Below are positions 35,043-48,541 of a DNA stretch of 64,000 bases, piece after piece. Location: NCBI RefSeq assembly GCF_027580225.2, contig NC_073339.2, positions 43,647,501-43,711,500 of the forward strand, given 5' to 3'. The position numbers and the translations under genes were made by a program. Under the pieces are notes generated by a model. That model ran no database searches. It was not told the DNA's origin and saw only the letters and a list, made by a program, of their open reading frames with translations. The number at the start of each line of letters is the position of its first letter. Positions within the stretch are counted from its first letter, which is position 1. Source of the DNA: Misgurnus anguillicaudatus. Taxonomy: Eukaryota > Chordata > Actinopteri > Cypriniformes > Cobitidae.

Positions 35043-35591
35043 AGGATTATTCCACTTTCATTAAAATACTGATAATTTACTCACTCCCATTTCATCCAAG
35101 ATGTTTATGTCTTTTTTTGTTCAATGAGAAGAAATTGAGTTTTTGAGGAAAACATTCCAGGATTTTTCTCCATATAGTGGACTTTTGTGGACCTCAACAG
35201 TTTACAGTGTCAATGCAGCTTCAAAGTACTCTAAACGATCCCAAAGGAGGCATGAGGGTCTTATCTAGAGAAATGATCGTAATTTTTACCCAAAAAAAAA
35301 AAAGAAATATATATATATATATGTATGTTTAAACCACAACTTCTCATCTTGCATTAGCCTTGTGGGGCGGCAGCGTGACCTTACGTATTACGTAATCACA
35401 TCGAAAGGTCACGCATGACGTATGCGTAACTACCGCTCCAGTGTTTAAAAGTGTGGAGAAAGAGAACTATTCCGACATTGTAGTATGTAAAATGATACTA
35501 ATTAATGTCTTTGTGTCAGTTTATTGTTTAAAATGGTCTGCAAGTGTGCATTTCACATATGTAATGTGTGACCTTTCTACGTGAATACTTA

Positions 35592-35938
35592 GGGGGCGTG
35601 CACACAAAAGCTTTTACGCCCACGCCCGGCACATGTTTTCAGTTGTTTCCAATGGAAGCCCGGTGTTTTTTAAACGAGCCAATAGATGGAGGTTTTGGGT
35701 GAAAAGCTCTGCTCGTCAATGTCAGTTCTCACACGGCCGTCCAATCACGGTGGAGGAGGGGCGGGACAAGTATCACAACAACCAACCAGCTCACAGCTGA
35801 AGTATCACATCTACCAAAGCTGAAGAAAGCTGGCGCTCAGCTGAAGAAAGATGACGCTCAGCTGAAAAAACAGCTGGCATTCAGCGTCCTTCATGCATTT
35901 TTTGAGCCGTGAAAAAAAGCTTTGGTGTGTCCTGTCCC
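35592..35938. mobile_element. GGGCGTGCACAC-ended insertion
   Basis: The left end GGGGGCGTGCACACAAAAGC is approximately mirrored by GCTTTGGTGTGTCCTGTCCC on the right. Internally there is a short tandem of GCTCAGCTGAAGAAAG units (about 35820-35880). It directly abuts the next TTAA element. The exact ends are uncertain. Confidence 0.55.
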
Positions 35939-36438
35939 TTAACTCTTTCCCCGCCATTGACGAGATATCTCGTCAATCAAGAGAAAACGCTTCCCCGCCA
36001 ATGACGAGTATTTCCGTCTTTCCGCAACACCGCTATTATCCACTAGGTGGCGCCCTTCCGCAACTTTTTAAAACCGGAAGTATTGCCCTATGTCAAGCTG
36101 CTGCATGTCCGTGTCTGTTTTAAAGATCGCTCTGAATGGGATCTCTATGAAAAGTCCGTCACAAAATTGGAATTATCTCTGCTTTTTGCTCAAAATGTGG
36201 TGTTTTTGCAGAAACCTACCCATATTCAAAAGCTGATTACAAAAGAACTACTGAAGGTAGGATGAAACATTTTTTTAGTTTGAAAGCAGAGGGTCTGTTC
36301 TTTCATTTGGTATATTGTATGTTTATATATTTGAAGAAGAACATTTTCTGTAAGGCATTAAACTTTTGTGAAAATCATGAAAAACGCTGGCGCTGGCTGG
36401 CAACTTTTTTTTAAAAACGATGGCGGTGAAAGAGTTAA
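35939..36438. mobile_element. piggyBac-like MITE, copy 1 of 3
   Basis: Begins TTAACTCTTTCCCCGCCATT and ends GATGGCGGTGAAAGAGTTAA, TTAA at both ends. An internal GACGAGATATCTCGTC palindrome lies near the left end. Relatives are at 53754-54272 and 63065-63499. It falls inside the larger foldback element. Confidence 0.88.
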
Positions 36439-36639
36439 GGTCATGCTGGTGCGTCACACGGCTAGTGCAAAACGAGTTGTGGTTTAAAGGTAAATATTTT
36501 TATTTCTTTTGGCAAAAATGATGATTTTTTTCGCTAGATAAGACCGTTATGCCTCGGTTGGGATCGTTTTGGGCCCTTTTGAAGCTGCATTGAAACTGTA
36601 AATTGTCCACTAAAGTCCACTATATGGAGAAATGGATTG

Positions 36640-37600
36640 ATGTGTCAAAACACATGACTTTTTTAGGGAGGTTGTGATAATATTTTCTAAATGATACGAT
36701 TCGTGATTCTTGGCTAGTAAAATATAAAATGCATAAACAAGCTCCAGTTGCGTTTTGTCTTTTTAAAATAAGACACTTTAATGTTTTAAATGATGTATAT
36801 CATATCTGTTTGTCTAAAAATAGGCAGAGTAATCATAAGAGTGAAGTGTCTTTGCGGAGTGATCAAAAAATAAAGAGTTTGCGGTGCCCGCACCGTGGTC
36901 AGACCTCAGAAAGTTATGTTACGATTTATATTTTTAAAATACACATAAAAATAATTGCTCAGTTATTTTTCCCCCCAAAAAAGGGAATCAAAATTAATAA
37001 TTGTCACTGCATATTAAGCTGGTATACAATGAAGTATTCTAATAACAAAAAAATGACCTACCTCAGCTTTTAAGACACTTATATATATATATAATATATA
37101 TACCGGCCAGAAAAACTCGGCCAGTCCGGCCACATTCATTCGTCGTTTTCTGTATCATACTTCACACAATAACCGAAAACCTGAAATAATTAATGGCACT
37201 TTTCCGTCATCATGGCAGCCTGCCTGTCACATCGCTCGCTTGCAAACATTTTCTCAAGGTTGCAACAGTACTTTCTCAGCAAATCCGAACGGTGCGGGAA
37301 ACGGCAATAATTCTCTGTCTCTTCGATCTCAATCCAAAAGCACTCAGACTGCTGTCTCGAAGCTGTCCGGCGAGTGAATAACTGCTCCATGATGGATAGA
37401 CTGGCCGGAATGAGACGTATTCGCCCGTATATTTCCCTACGTCTGCTCTACGCCAGTTAACGCACCGGAGCGGATCCCCAGCGCTCAGAACTTAAACATA
37501 CCGCATGCTAACGGCTCCCGTGTGACACATTCAAAAATATTTTAGGTATATTTATTATGACGTGAGGATTAGACTGGAAAAAGGACTTTTAGCAGGTGGA
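36640..37600. other. Intron 2 stretch with degraded repeat
   Basis: 37081-37102 is a short (TA)n tract. Inverted CGGCCAG and CTGGCCGG motifs at 37105-37132 and 37400-37412 hint at an old transposon; the ends are not clear. Confidence 0.4.
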
Positions 37601-37735
37601 AACCAAGTGGCTCAATTGGTGGAACATTGCTTGTGCACCGTAAAGGTCATGGGTTCGATTTCCAGCGAACACACATACTGATAAAATCCATAGATTAAAT
37701 GCACAACAAGTCATGTAAGCGTAAGTCGAATTCAA
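37601..37735 (+). repeat. tRNA-derived SINE
   Basis: A-box region GTGGCTCAATTGGTGGAAC, B-box region GGTCATGGGTTCGATTTCC, then a short AT-rich tail including TGTAAGCGTAAGTCG. Confidence 0.75.
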
Positions 37736-38451
37736 AAGGGCAAGAAACTAAATACAGCGGGTAAGCAACATCTATTCAAGATACATTCTCTGAACACAAT
37801 TCCTATATGTCTCTTATTTTAATGTTTGTAGAAACGTGTTTATTTACTCAAAAATCTACATGAATATACAAAAAGACTTAAACCTCCCTGTTCATTGCCC
37901 TCTCATTGGTACTAAAATAGGATCAATATTTGCCATAATCTTCTCCAGCAATTTCCATGTTGCGTTTGTCAACGAATAAAGCAAGCACTGTCATTTCCGA
38001 CGGCGAAAAGATTCACCAGTTTATTTGCAATTAGCGAAATCCTATTTTTGAGGCGTTATTACCTCGAAAAACCCTGCAATTGAGATTTGTAAAGAAAATG
38101 AAAGGAGTGAATGGAAATGACATTGCCCTCTGGAGCGTTTTATGAATGGCGAATGAGATAAGACAGTTTTCGGGAGGAGGTGAAGAGAGGAAACTTGTGA
38201 CAATCATTTCCACTTTGCCTCTCGCTTTAAGATCCATTATAACAAAGTCTGATTTGGAAAACTTGGAGAGCGGTGATGGGCAGAAAATGGCTTTTCGCCG
38301 GTTGCGGGCATCAGCTCCCGAGCTCATAATGACTCTCCCTGTCTCCAGTTTAACTGAGAAAATGTAATTAACTGAGACTCAGGCACCTGTAAGGCTGCTC
38401 GGAGAGAGAGATGGAGAGAGCGAGTGCGTGTATGTGTGATGGGGGTGGGGA
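37736..38451. other. Intron 2, single-copy stretch before X-box modules
   Basis: No transposon structure seen. 38130-38400 has balanced composition and might be part of a conserved block together with what follows. Confidence 0.4.
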
Positions 38452-38785
38452 GTTGCCAGGCAACTGGTGCGTCTCCGAATGGGACTCTATAATTGGGAAT
38501 GATTCCTCGGTATCGCCGCTGGTTTCGGCTTACACCGCTAGCCTTGTCCGTGCGCTTTCTATCATGCATGCACAGATATCTACTTGTACATACATGTATC
38601 ATGTAACATCCTGGTTGCCAGGCAACTGCATCCTCCCCTGCCAGTATGAGCCGTAATTGGCTGGTGGCACAGAGGGACAGACGATGCCAGATCGAGCCGG
38701 CTTCACTGCTGCCTCCTACGTTACGCTCCTGGCCGGTTGCTAGGCGACAAACTCCAGCATCCATGCCTCCCTGACTTATAATTGG
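38452..38785. promoter_or_regulatory. klf7: Triple X-box/CCAAT module (candidate enhancer)
   Basis: Two perfect X-boxes GTTGCCAGGCAAC (38452-38464 and 38614-38626) and one near match GTTGCTAGGCGAC (38736-38748). Each is followed by an inverted CCAAT core ATTGG (38492, 38656, 38781) at 40, 42 and 45 bp start to start. The second and third share TAATTGGCTGGTG. X-boxes are the known targets of RFX factors and ATTGG is the core for NF-Y; TAATTG could also be a homeodomain site. The DNA around them looks non-repetitive. The enhancer role is inferred. Confidence 0.55.
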
Positions 38786-40734
<1,949 letters not shown>

Positions 40735-41095
40735 TTCTATAAATAGTTTCTCGTATCCGTGGCACGACTATCTTTTTATTGTCATTATATGTATTGTTTT
40801 CTCACCCCCCCCCCCCCCCCCTATTTTTAAATCATTGTCGATTGGGGTTAGATTTGGGTTTGGGTTAGGATGTACTTTTATGTATTGGTTTCTACATGTT
40901 TTTCTTCTGCTTTTAAAACTATTCTTGCCTGGAGTTGGGGTTAGAGTTGGGGTTTGGATGTCTAAAAATGTAACAGAAAGTGATTCTAACCCCAACCCCA
41001 AGTGAAAATGGTAAGAAAATAGGAAAAAACAATAAGAATACAATACATAAAATGCCACGAAAAAGAAAGTCGTGCCACGGACACCAAGTATTTAG
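40735..41095. mobile_element. Foldback element with a poly-C/G-rich core
   Basis: Left CGTATCCGTGGCACGACTAT is mirrored by AGTCGTGCCACGGACACC on the right; ATATGTATTG on the left pairs with CAATACATAAA. The core has an 18-nt poly-C (40805-40822) and several GGGGTT or GGGTTAG runs (about 40845-40960) that could form G-rich secondary structure. Confidence 0.7.
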
Positions 41096-41750
41096 CGTGA
41101 ATATAAAACGACTTTATATGAGATCAGTCTGATAAAAACTGCTTGATAGACTTTAATTATAAAACAACAGATATAGTCTTAAAACTGATGACAAAAAGTG
41201 TTTTGTTACTTTCTGGTTGTCTAATTATTTGGAACATGCATTGATATGGTGATCCACACCTGTGGTTACTCTGCTAGGACACCTGTGTCAACTTTAGGGG
41301 AACAGACTTCATACATCCCCTTAAAATCAACTTTACATTATTTGTTTAAAAGTAAATGAAAAATATCTGTTCTGAAGAACGAAGCTAACATCATTTGTTC
41401 ACTGATGCTATTTTTTTACCTATGCAACAAATGTAATACATTAAAGGTCACAAAAATGTTGATGCAAAAAACATTTATCTCCATTGTTGTTCCCTAATAT
41501 GGATTTAAATTACTGTTTCATTAGAGAAAGATCATTTTTATTATTGCAAACACTAGAGCTGAGCGAGAAATAAAATGTCAACCGTAGCAGATTTGTCTGT
41601 TCCATGTAGAAATGTAAATAAGTGGGCGTTGCTAACTTAGCGCACCTGTATGTGTGACAGAGAAATGTGAAATAATCTACACATTAAAAAATCCACAAAG
41701 AAAAGATCAATATAATCTGTAATTTCATAATAAGTGCAAGTAAATCAACC
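41096..41750. other. Intron 3, AT-rich stretch
   Basis: No gene or complete repeat recognised. Confidence 0.35.
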
Positions 41751-42420
41751 ATGTCTCTCTCTCTCTCTCTCTCTCTCAAGTACGATTTGTTGCCTGTATC
41801 CGTTTTTTTTTTTTTTGACAATTCAATTCAATTTTATTTATATAGCGCTTTTCACAATTTGGTAATTGTATCAAAGCAGCTTTACATAATAGATGCAGTG
41901 AAAAGCACAGAAAATCGACAGATAGCACAACATAATACACGATAGCACAAGCAGCTAAATTTGCTGCGGCTATAAATCAACATTATAAGCGAACGTATTA
42001 CTAATGTAACGTATAGAAGGTAAGCCCAAGAAGGCTGCCTCCCCGGGTTGAAAAAACCCCTAGGAGAAAAAAACCCGGATTTTAAGCCGGGGAAGTAAAA
42101 AAAAGTCCTAGGAGGGAAAAACCCTTGGGAGATATATATATATACATATATATACATTGAAATGGATAAGGAGACTAAGCGGAGATTAAGCGGGTTCTGC
42201 CAGTGGTCATTGGTCACGCATCAGCTGGACATCACGTTGAAGAACAGCCAGTAGATCAGAGGATCTGTTTGTCTCATTGTCCTCGGGATCGAGGACATCA
42301 TCTTTTAAAAGCAACTTGTATCCAAAATCTGCATTTACACTTAATACTTGACAAAACAATTCAAGTTAGACATACTGACCCAGAACATCTTAAACCACAG
42401 ATGAAGTAAAATGTCACGAT
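41751..42420. repeat. (CT)n and common fish dispersed repeat
   Basis: A (CT)n run at 41755-41778 precedes TTCAATTTTATTTATATAGC, GCTTTTCACAATTTGG and CAAAGCAGCTTTACATAA, a very common fish repeat body. The AAAAACCC and CCTAGGAG segments (42050-42130) belong to the same repeat type. A reverse-oriented fragment of it lies at 62975-63015. Confidence 0.65.
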
Positions 42421-43182
42421 ATGCAGTGGACACAGACAATGATTTTACAAGATCATAGAGCTTAATATCTGTAACAAGACATTAACAATACTCCACTAAG
42501 TGGAGCATTTTGCTATATTCAGATGGCTACATAACACCGTTAATAGTTGTAAAGTTTTCTGAACTAAAGCAAGATGAGACAAAACCGCGGTTAAATCATA
42601 CGCTGCTGGAGCAATGTGACACACCGTTTGCTCATAATACAAACATCTTTAAAAAGAAAGACGAGAAATAGGCAGAAATAGAAAGTAAAGAGCGACAAGA
42701 CCTTAAAAGTTCAATGCATTCACACATTAACACTAACTTGAATTTGGTTTAAAACTGTGGTAAGCATTTAGTTAACTAGAGTTATAAGCTGCCAATGCCA
42801 AATTCCTACACATTTGTGTATAACAAAAACAACTATGTAAATATAATGCTGAGAAACATATACTGTGAAATATATCATTACCATAATAATACCATACTTT
42901 TTTTATTATTTTATACTAAAAAAATATGTGGGTTATACTGCCCACCCCTAGCAAACACATATCAGTGCTCACTCCAAATCAATTATATCAGTTTTATTTA
43001 CATCATGTAAATTCTAGCATCTATAAGGAATTATTCACCATCCCTTTTTCAATCTGACTTACATTGGAAACATTACAAAATCTAACACAGGTGTCCTGGG
43101 TCTAAAAATGTGATGAATACTCACAAATAGTTTTACTTTGTAATCTCTATCTAAGATCATCCACCTGTCACCTGTGCCCGGT
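42421..43182. other. Intron 3, AT-rich stretch
   Basis: Probably partly derived from the preceding repeat; no clear ends and no gene. Confidence 0.35.
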
Positions 43183-43411
43183 GGATTTAGCAGTGGGATT
43201 AAAAACATCTGCTATTTAACAATGCTTTCCTTATGCTAGCTCAGGTCTCATAAATAAGATTGCAAGTTAAAAATGAGTGATAGTTAGTGCTAGTAATAAA
43301 CACTGATGGCTTGTTTCTGAGAGTTACTGTATAACAAGAAGACAGGAGAGTGAGTGAGTGAGTGATTGAGTGAGTGAGTGAGTGAGTGAGTGAGTGAGTG
43401 AGTGAGTGAGT

Positions 43412-43452
<41 letters not shown>

Positions 43453-44447
43453 TAGCATGTGTCTGCAGTGAGGAAATGTCCACTGAGGAAATCAATAAGC
43501 AAGCATCATTTAAACCATTACTGTAGCTGAATGATATAAAACAGTTCAGCATCTGCGAACGCCTCTTGTCCAACAGATTCAAGGACTGTAACTCTGGGTT
43601 CACACCAGCCGCGTTTGAGGCGCCAAATTTGCATCTAGTTTGCGCCTTGAACATTTTGAGGTTACTCGATTCATTCGCACATGTAACCCGCACGTGAAAT
43701 TGTAGTCATCGAGACATTAACGCGGACAATTGGCGTCATGGGAAGGCATCATAGTTAATGCGGTGCGTTTTCCGCCAAAGTTCAAATTTTTCAATTTGCA
43801 CGTTTCCTGCGGCACCGCTCAATTCGCGCCATTTGCACGAACTAGACGCGCGAATGAGGCTGAATCGCGTCTACCGCGCTGCACTAAACGCATCACCCGC
43901 GCCGCGAGACCTCCAGACACGCGTCTTCATATTGACTTAACATTCAAATCACTCGCGCTTGACGCCTCTTCCACGGCTGGTGTGAACGCATCATAACTGT
44001 CACATTAAGAGACAATATAAAATTATTTTTGCGAATATTTCTCAAAAATGAGGACCTTAAAGGAGCAGTTTACCCAAATACTTCTTATAATTTACTCATC
44101 CTCATGTCATCCCAAATGTATAAAATGAATTTCTTAGAGTCGCCATGAAACAGAAGTTGCGATTTTCTTATTTTCCCTGTGGTGACGTATATCCAAGTGA
44201 AACGCTTCTGAAATTAAAAAAGGTGGGGCTGGACTTGAATGGATTTAGCTGTAGGATAAAAAACATCTGCTATTTAACAATGCTTTCCTTATGCCAGCTC
44301 AGGCCTCATAAATAAGATTACAAGTTAAAAATGGTGAGTGATGTAGTTAAAGTTTTTTGCATCTGTACTCATATTAGTGTTAGTGCTAGTAATAAACACT
44401 GATGGCTTGTTTCTGAGAGTTACTGTATAACAAGAAGACAGGAGAGT

Positions 44448-44526
<79 letters not shown>

Positions 44527-45521
44527 TAGCATGTGTCTGCAGTGAGGAAATGTCCACTGAGGAATTCAATAAGCAAGCATCATTTAAACCATTACTGTAG
44601 CTGAATGATATAAAACAGTTCAGCATCTGCGAACGCCTCTTGTCCAACAGATTCAAGGACTGTAACTCTGGGTTCACACCAGCCGCGTTTGAGGCGCCAA
44701 ATTCGCGTCTAGTTTGCGGCTTGAACATTTTGAGTTTACTCGCTTCATTGGCACATGAAAGCCGCACGTGAAATTCTAGTCATCGAGACATTAACGCGGA
44801 CAATTGGCGTCATGGGAAGGCATCATAGTTAATGCGGTGCGTTTTCCGCCAAAGTTCAAATTTTTCAATTTGCGCGTTTCCTGCGGCACCGCTCAATTCG
44901 CGCCATTTGCACGAACTAGACGCGCGAATGAGGCTGAATCGCGTCTACCGCGCTGCACTAAACGCATCACCCGCGCCGCGAGACCTCCAGACACGCGTCT
45001 TCATATTGACTTAACATTCAAATCACTCGTGCTTGACGCCTCTTCCACGGCTGGTGTGAACGCAGCATAACTGTCCCATTAAGAGACAATATAAAATTAT
45101 TTTTGCTAATATTTCTCAAAAATGAGGACCTTAAAGGAGCAGTTTACACAAATACTTCTTATAATTTACTCATCCTCATGTCATCCCAAATGTATAAAAT
45201 TTATTTCTTAAAGTCGCCATGAAACGGAAGTTGCGATTTTCTTATTTTCCCTGTGGTGACGTATATCCAAGTGAAACGCTTCTGAAATTAAAAAAGGTAG
45301 GGCTGGACTTGAATGGATTTAGCTGTAGGATAAAAAACATCTGCTATTTAACAATGCTTTCCTTATGCCAGCTCAGGTTTCATAAATAAGATTACAAGTT
45401 AAAAATGGTGAGTGATGTAGTTAAAGTTTTTTGCATCTGTACTCATATTAGTGTTAGTGCTAGTAATAAACACTGATGGCTTGTTTCTGAGAGTTACTGT
45501 ATAACAAGAAGACAGGAGAGT

Positions 45522-45564
<43 letters not shown>

Positions 45565-46377
45565 TAGCATGTGTCTGCAGTGAGGAAATGTCCACTGAGG
45601 AAATCAATAACCAAGCATCATTTAAACCATTACTGTAGCTGAATGATATAAAACAGTTCAGCATCTGCGAACGCCTCTTGTCCAACAGATTCAAGGACTG
45701 TAACTCTGTGTTCACACCAGGCATGTTTGAGGCGTCAAATTCGCGTCAACCGCATCAAGTTTGCTGCTTGAACATTTTGAGTTTACTCGCTTTATTAACG
45801 CACAAAATTCTAGTCATTGAAACAATCACGCGGAAATTCGCGTCATGGGAGGGGCTTCCGCCACTCTGCTCGCTTCCTGTAATCACGTCACTTCTAGTGC
45901 AAGCTCCTGATTGGTTAACGGCGCACGTTTTTCCGCCAAAGTTCACATTTTTCAACTTGCGCATTTCCTGCGGCAACGCTCAATTCGCGCCATGAGGCGG
46001 AATCGCGCCTACCGCGCCGCACTAAACGCCTCATTTGCGCCGCGAGATCTCCAGACCCGCGTCAACGCATCTTCACATTGACTTAACATTGAAATCACTC
46101 GCGCTTTACACCTCTACCACGGCTGGTGTGAACGCAGCATAACTGTTACATTAAGAGACAATATAAAATTATTTTTGCGAATATTTCTCAAAAATGAGGA
46201 CCTTAAAGGAGCAGTTTACCCAAATACTTCTCATAATTTACTCATCCCAGATGTATAAGACTTACTTTCTTCAAGTCGCCATGAAACGGAAGCAGCGATT
46301 GTGTTATTTCCCCTGTGGTGACGTATATCCAAGTGAAACGGTTTCTGAAATAAAAAAGGTAGGGCTGGACTTGAATT
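43183..46377. repeat. Tandem array, three ~1.07-kb units
   Basis: Units are 43183-44240, 44241-45314 (1,074 bp) and 45315-46377. Each begins GGATTTAGC and contains in order AACAATGCTTTCC, a (GTGA)n or (GA)n tract, GCATCTGCGAACGCC, an element with ends GGTTCACACCAGCCGCG and CGGCTGGTGTGAACGC, then GGAGCAGTTTAC, TGTGGTGACGTATATCC and GGGCTGGACTTGAAT. Unit 1 lacks about 40 bp, and unit 3 is the most diverged with a longer transposon segment. The GA tract differs in length between units (about 96, 70 and 40 bp). The recurring 88-codon frames at 43730 and 44804 reflect this repetition. Confidence 0.93.
43596..43992. mobile_element. MITE inside the tandem unit (first of three copies)
   Basis: Ends GGTTCACACCAGCCGCGTTT and CGGCTGGTGTGAACGC are inverted repeats; the interior is CpG-rich (GCGCGAATGAGGC and similar). 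The same element is at the equivalent place in the other two units, so it was inserted before the triplication. Confidence 0.75.
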
Positions 46378-47086
46378 CGTACATCGACAACTGATTGGAT
46401 CATTTGATCTTGGGTCATGTTGCTATTAGCTAATCGCGCAATCTTTTCCCGGACCCCGCACACCTGCTATACCATATGACCGGAAGTAAAGAGAGATCGT
46501 TTCAAAGAGGGGAGAAGATTTGCCTTTTTTATTAAGAATTATAAGGGCACATGAATAAAAAAATGAAGCTCATTTGTAAAAAAAAAAAACACAATATTCC
46601 GAAACAAATTAGTTTTTATTTCAATTTCATTTCAATTTTATGTATAACACAAACAAATAATTTAATATTAAATGCCATAATGTAACCTCCTCATAACTTG
46701 GTGAAGCTCCTGAAAGCACATTCAACTATCATTATTATACAGCTTGCTGGAATGCTTGATTCTGATTGGCCAGTCGCAACATTTGCAGGTTTGTTATTCC
46801 CAGATAACATACACACAAAACTAATAACACATGGTAGCCTGGATGCTGCAAGTCATTTTGACAGGTACAGTTTAGTATTACACGAAAATTATAATCATTT
46901 ATGTTATTAAAAAACATATTTAAATTTACAAATGATTAAACCAAATAGTGTGTTTGTGACATTTGAATCAATGCTATTATTCACGCTATTATTTTACCTC
47001 ATTTATGTCTGCTAAGGTGCCCGCTGAATTCCTAATTTTAAATGTACTTTTCAATTTTAAAAATCATCTTTTTAATCGAAATATTT
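46378..47086. other. Intron 3 stretch
   Basis: AT-rich, no recognised gene or complete repeat. Confidence 0.35.
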
Positions 47087-47434
47087 TAGGGCTGCAACTA
47101 ACGATTATTTTAATAATCGATTAATCTGTCGATTATTTTTCAATTAATCGATGAATCGGATAAAAAACAAGAAAAGCATTCTTTCCAACCCCTTATTCAA
47201 AACAGAACAAAAATCTTTAGAAATTACACAAACATGTTGCTCCTTGAACATACCTGAGCTGTTACAATAATAATAAAATAAAATAAAATAAAATAAAAAT
47301 GGACTAACACACAAAAAATACACATGTATGCTTTACATCTGCCAAATATATAGACTTTTTTTATGATGCATTTCCCATCAAGAAGCCTCTCTTGATGGGA
47401 TCAAAAAGATAGTAAATGAGTACACTAGAAATAA

Positions 47435-47613
47435 AGGTACAAAAGTTGTCACTGGACAGTACTCTTTCAAAAAGGTACACCTTTGTACCCCAAAAGTGCA
47501 TATTAGTACTTCAAAAGTACATATTGGCAGTTCAAAGATACATATTTGTACCTAAATGGTACATATTAGGACTTTTTATAAAGGGTACTGCCCCAGTGAC
47601 AGCTTTGTACCTT
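47435..47613. mobile_element. Nested MITE with TAAAGGTAC ends
   Basis: Left TAAAGGTACAAAAGTTGTCA and right TGACAGCTTTGTACCTTTA are inverted, with several internal GGTAC or GTACC repeats. It lies wholly within the hAT element. Confidence 0.75.
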
Positions 47614-48264
47614 TATATTTGACTTCATGTGTTTTCTCTGATCAGATAGCTATCTCATTTGTTAAAACTGTTCTATTTACATTTGGCCACATACATGCGT
47701 CTTGTGAAAACGGAAAATGCTTCTTCTACTCCCGCGCAAAATGCAAATACACCATTCATTACTTCGCCTTAAAAAAATGTAAGACGATGTTTATGCAACA
47801 AAAGGCGGCACTTACTGTATGTTGGGCCGGGCATGCGCGTCTCCTTGCTTGGCAGTCGGCATGAGCTGGAGCGCGCAGGAAAGGGCAGCAGGAGAGTGAT
47901 GGCACGATGATTTTACGTAAAGGTCCATGACGGGGAAAAGCGTTCATACAACTCCCTCTCAAAGTTTTATTTCATTGTTTAATATCAGTGGAGTTTGTCA
48001 TTGGAGTTTTTTATTCGTTCTAGAAACTTTTTTTTACCCGCTGTCGTCGCTCCATAAAGCATAAGCGTGTCGTCTTTGTTTGTTTACCTCTTTGCCGGCT
48101 AACTTCCAGGTGACGCGCTTACGTTTGGGATGAGTAAAACACTGACATGTGGTTTTCCTCTACCTTTGCTGGTTTTTTTCATCTTTTCCCCGCCGCCCTG
48201 TCTTTTCTCCGCCCTGTCTATGAGCCGCCGAACTCTGCAAGCAACAGTGCGCGAGAGAGACCGA

Positions 48265-48378
48265 CGCTGCGTCCCAAACAGCATACCTCCACACCATACA
48301 GTAGGCGAAAAGCACTACTTCTCATACTCTTTGCCTACCATATAGTATAGAAATAGGCTGCCTGGGACGCAGCACGAG
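48265..48378. mobile_element. Nested short element with GCTGCGTCCCA ends
   Basis: GACGCTGCGTCCCAAACAGC on the left and GCTGCCTGGGACGCAGC on the right are inverted repeats. About 110 bp, inside the hAT element. Confidence 0.65.
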
Positions 48379-48541
48379 TGTGTTCACTCCGCTCCGCGCT
48401 TAACTGAAGGGTTTATTTTTTTCTTTTTTTAAATTAAACATCTCTGCGTCACGCGACACGACGAATCGATAATGAAATTCGTTGCCAACACTTTTAGTAA
48501 TCGATTTTTATCGATTTAATCGATTCGTTGTTGCAGCCCTA

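Larger units (their letters stand above)
35155..36630. mobile_element. Foldback element containing two other insertions
   Basis: The left arm (TTTCTCCATATAGTGGACTT, then AATGCAGCTTCAAAGTACTC, then ATGAGGGTCTTATCTAGAGA) mirrors the right arm at about 36520-36630 (CTAGATAAGACCGTTATGCC, GAAGCTGCATTGAAACTG, AGTCCACTATATGGAGAAA). A shorter relative is at 59085-59550. Two different transposons interrupt the interior. Confidence 0.8.
47087..48541. mobile_element. hAT-like element with perfect 8-bp TSD
   Basis: The left end TAGGGCTGCAACTAACGATT and right end CGATTCGTTGTTGCAGCCCTA are inverted. Identical AAATATTT lies at 47079-47086 and 48542-48549. Subterminal ATCGATTAAT-type repeats occur on both sides. 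Two smaller elements sit inside (47435-47613 and 48265-48378). There is no transposase frame. Confidence 0.92.

Noticed and set aside
43241..45724. Open frames rich in Ser-Leu and Thr-His-Ser
   Set aside because: They translate (GA)n and (GTGA)n microsatellite tracts in the tandem array.
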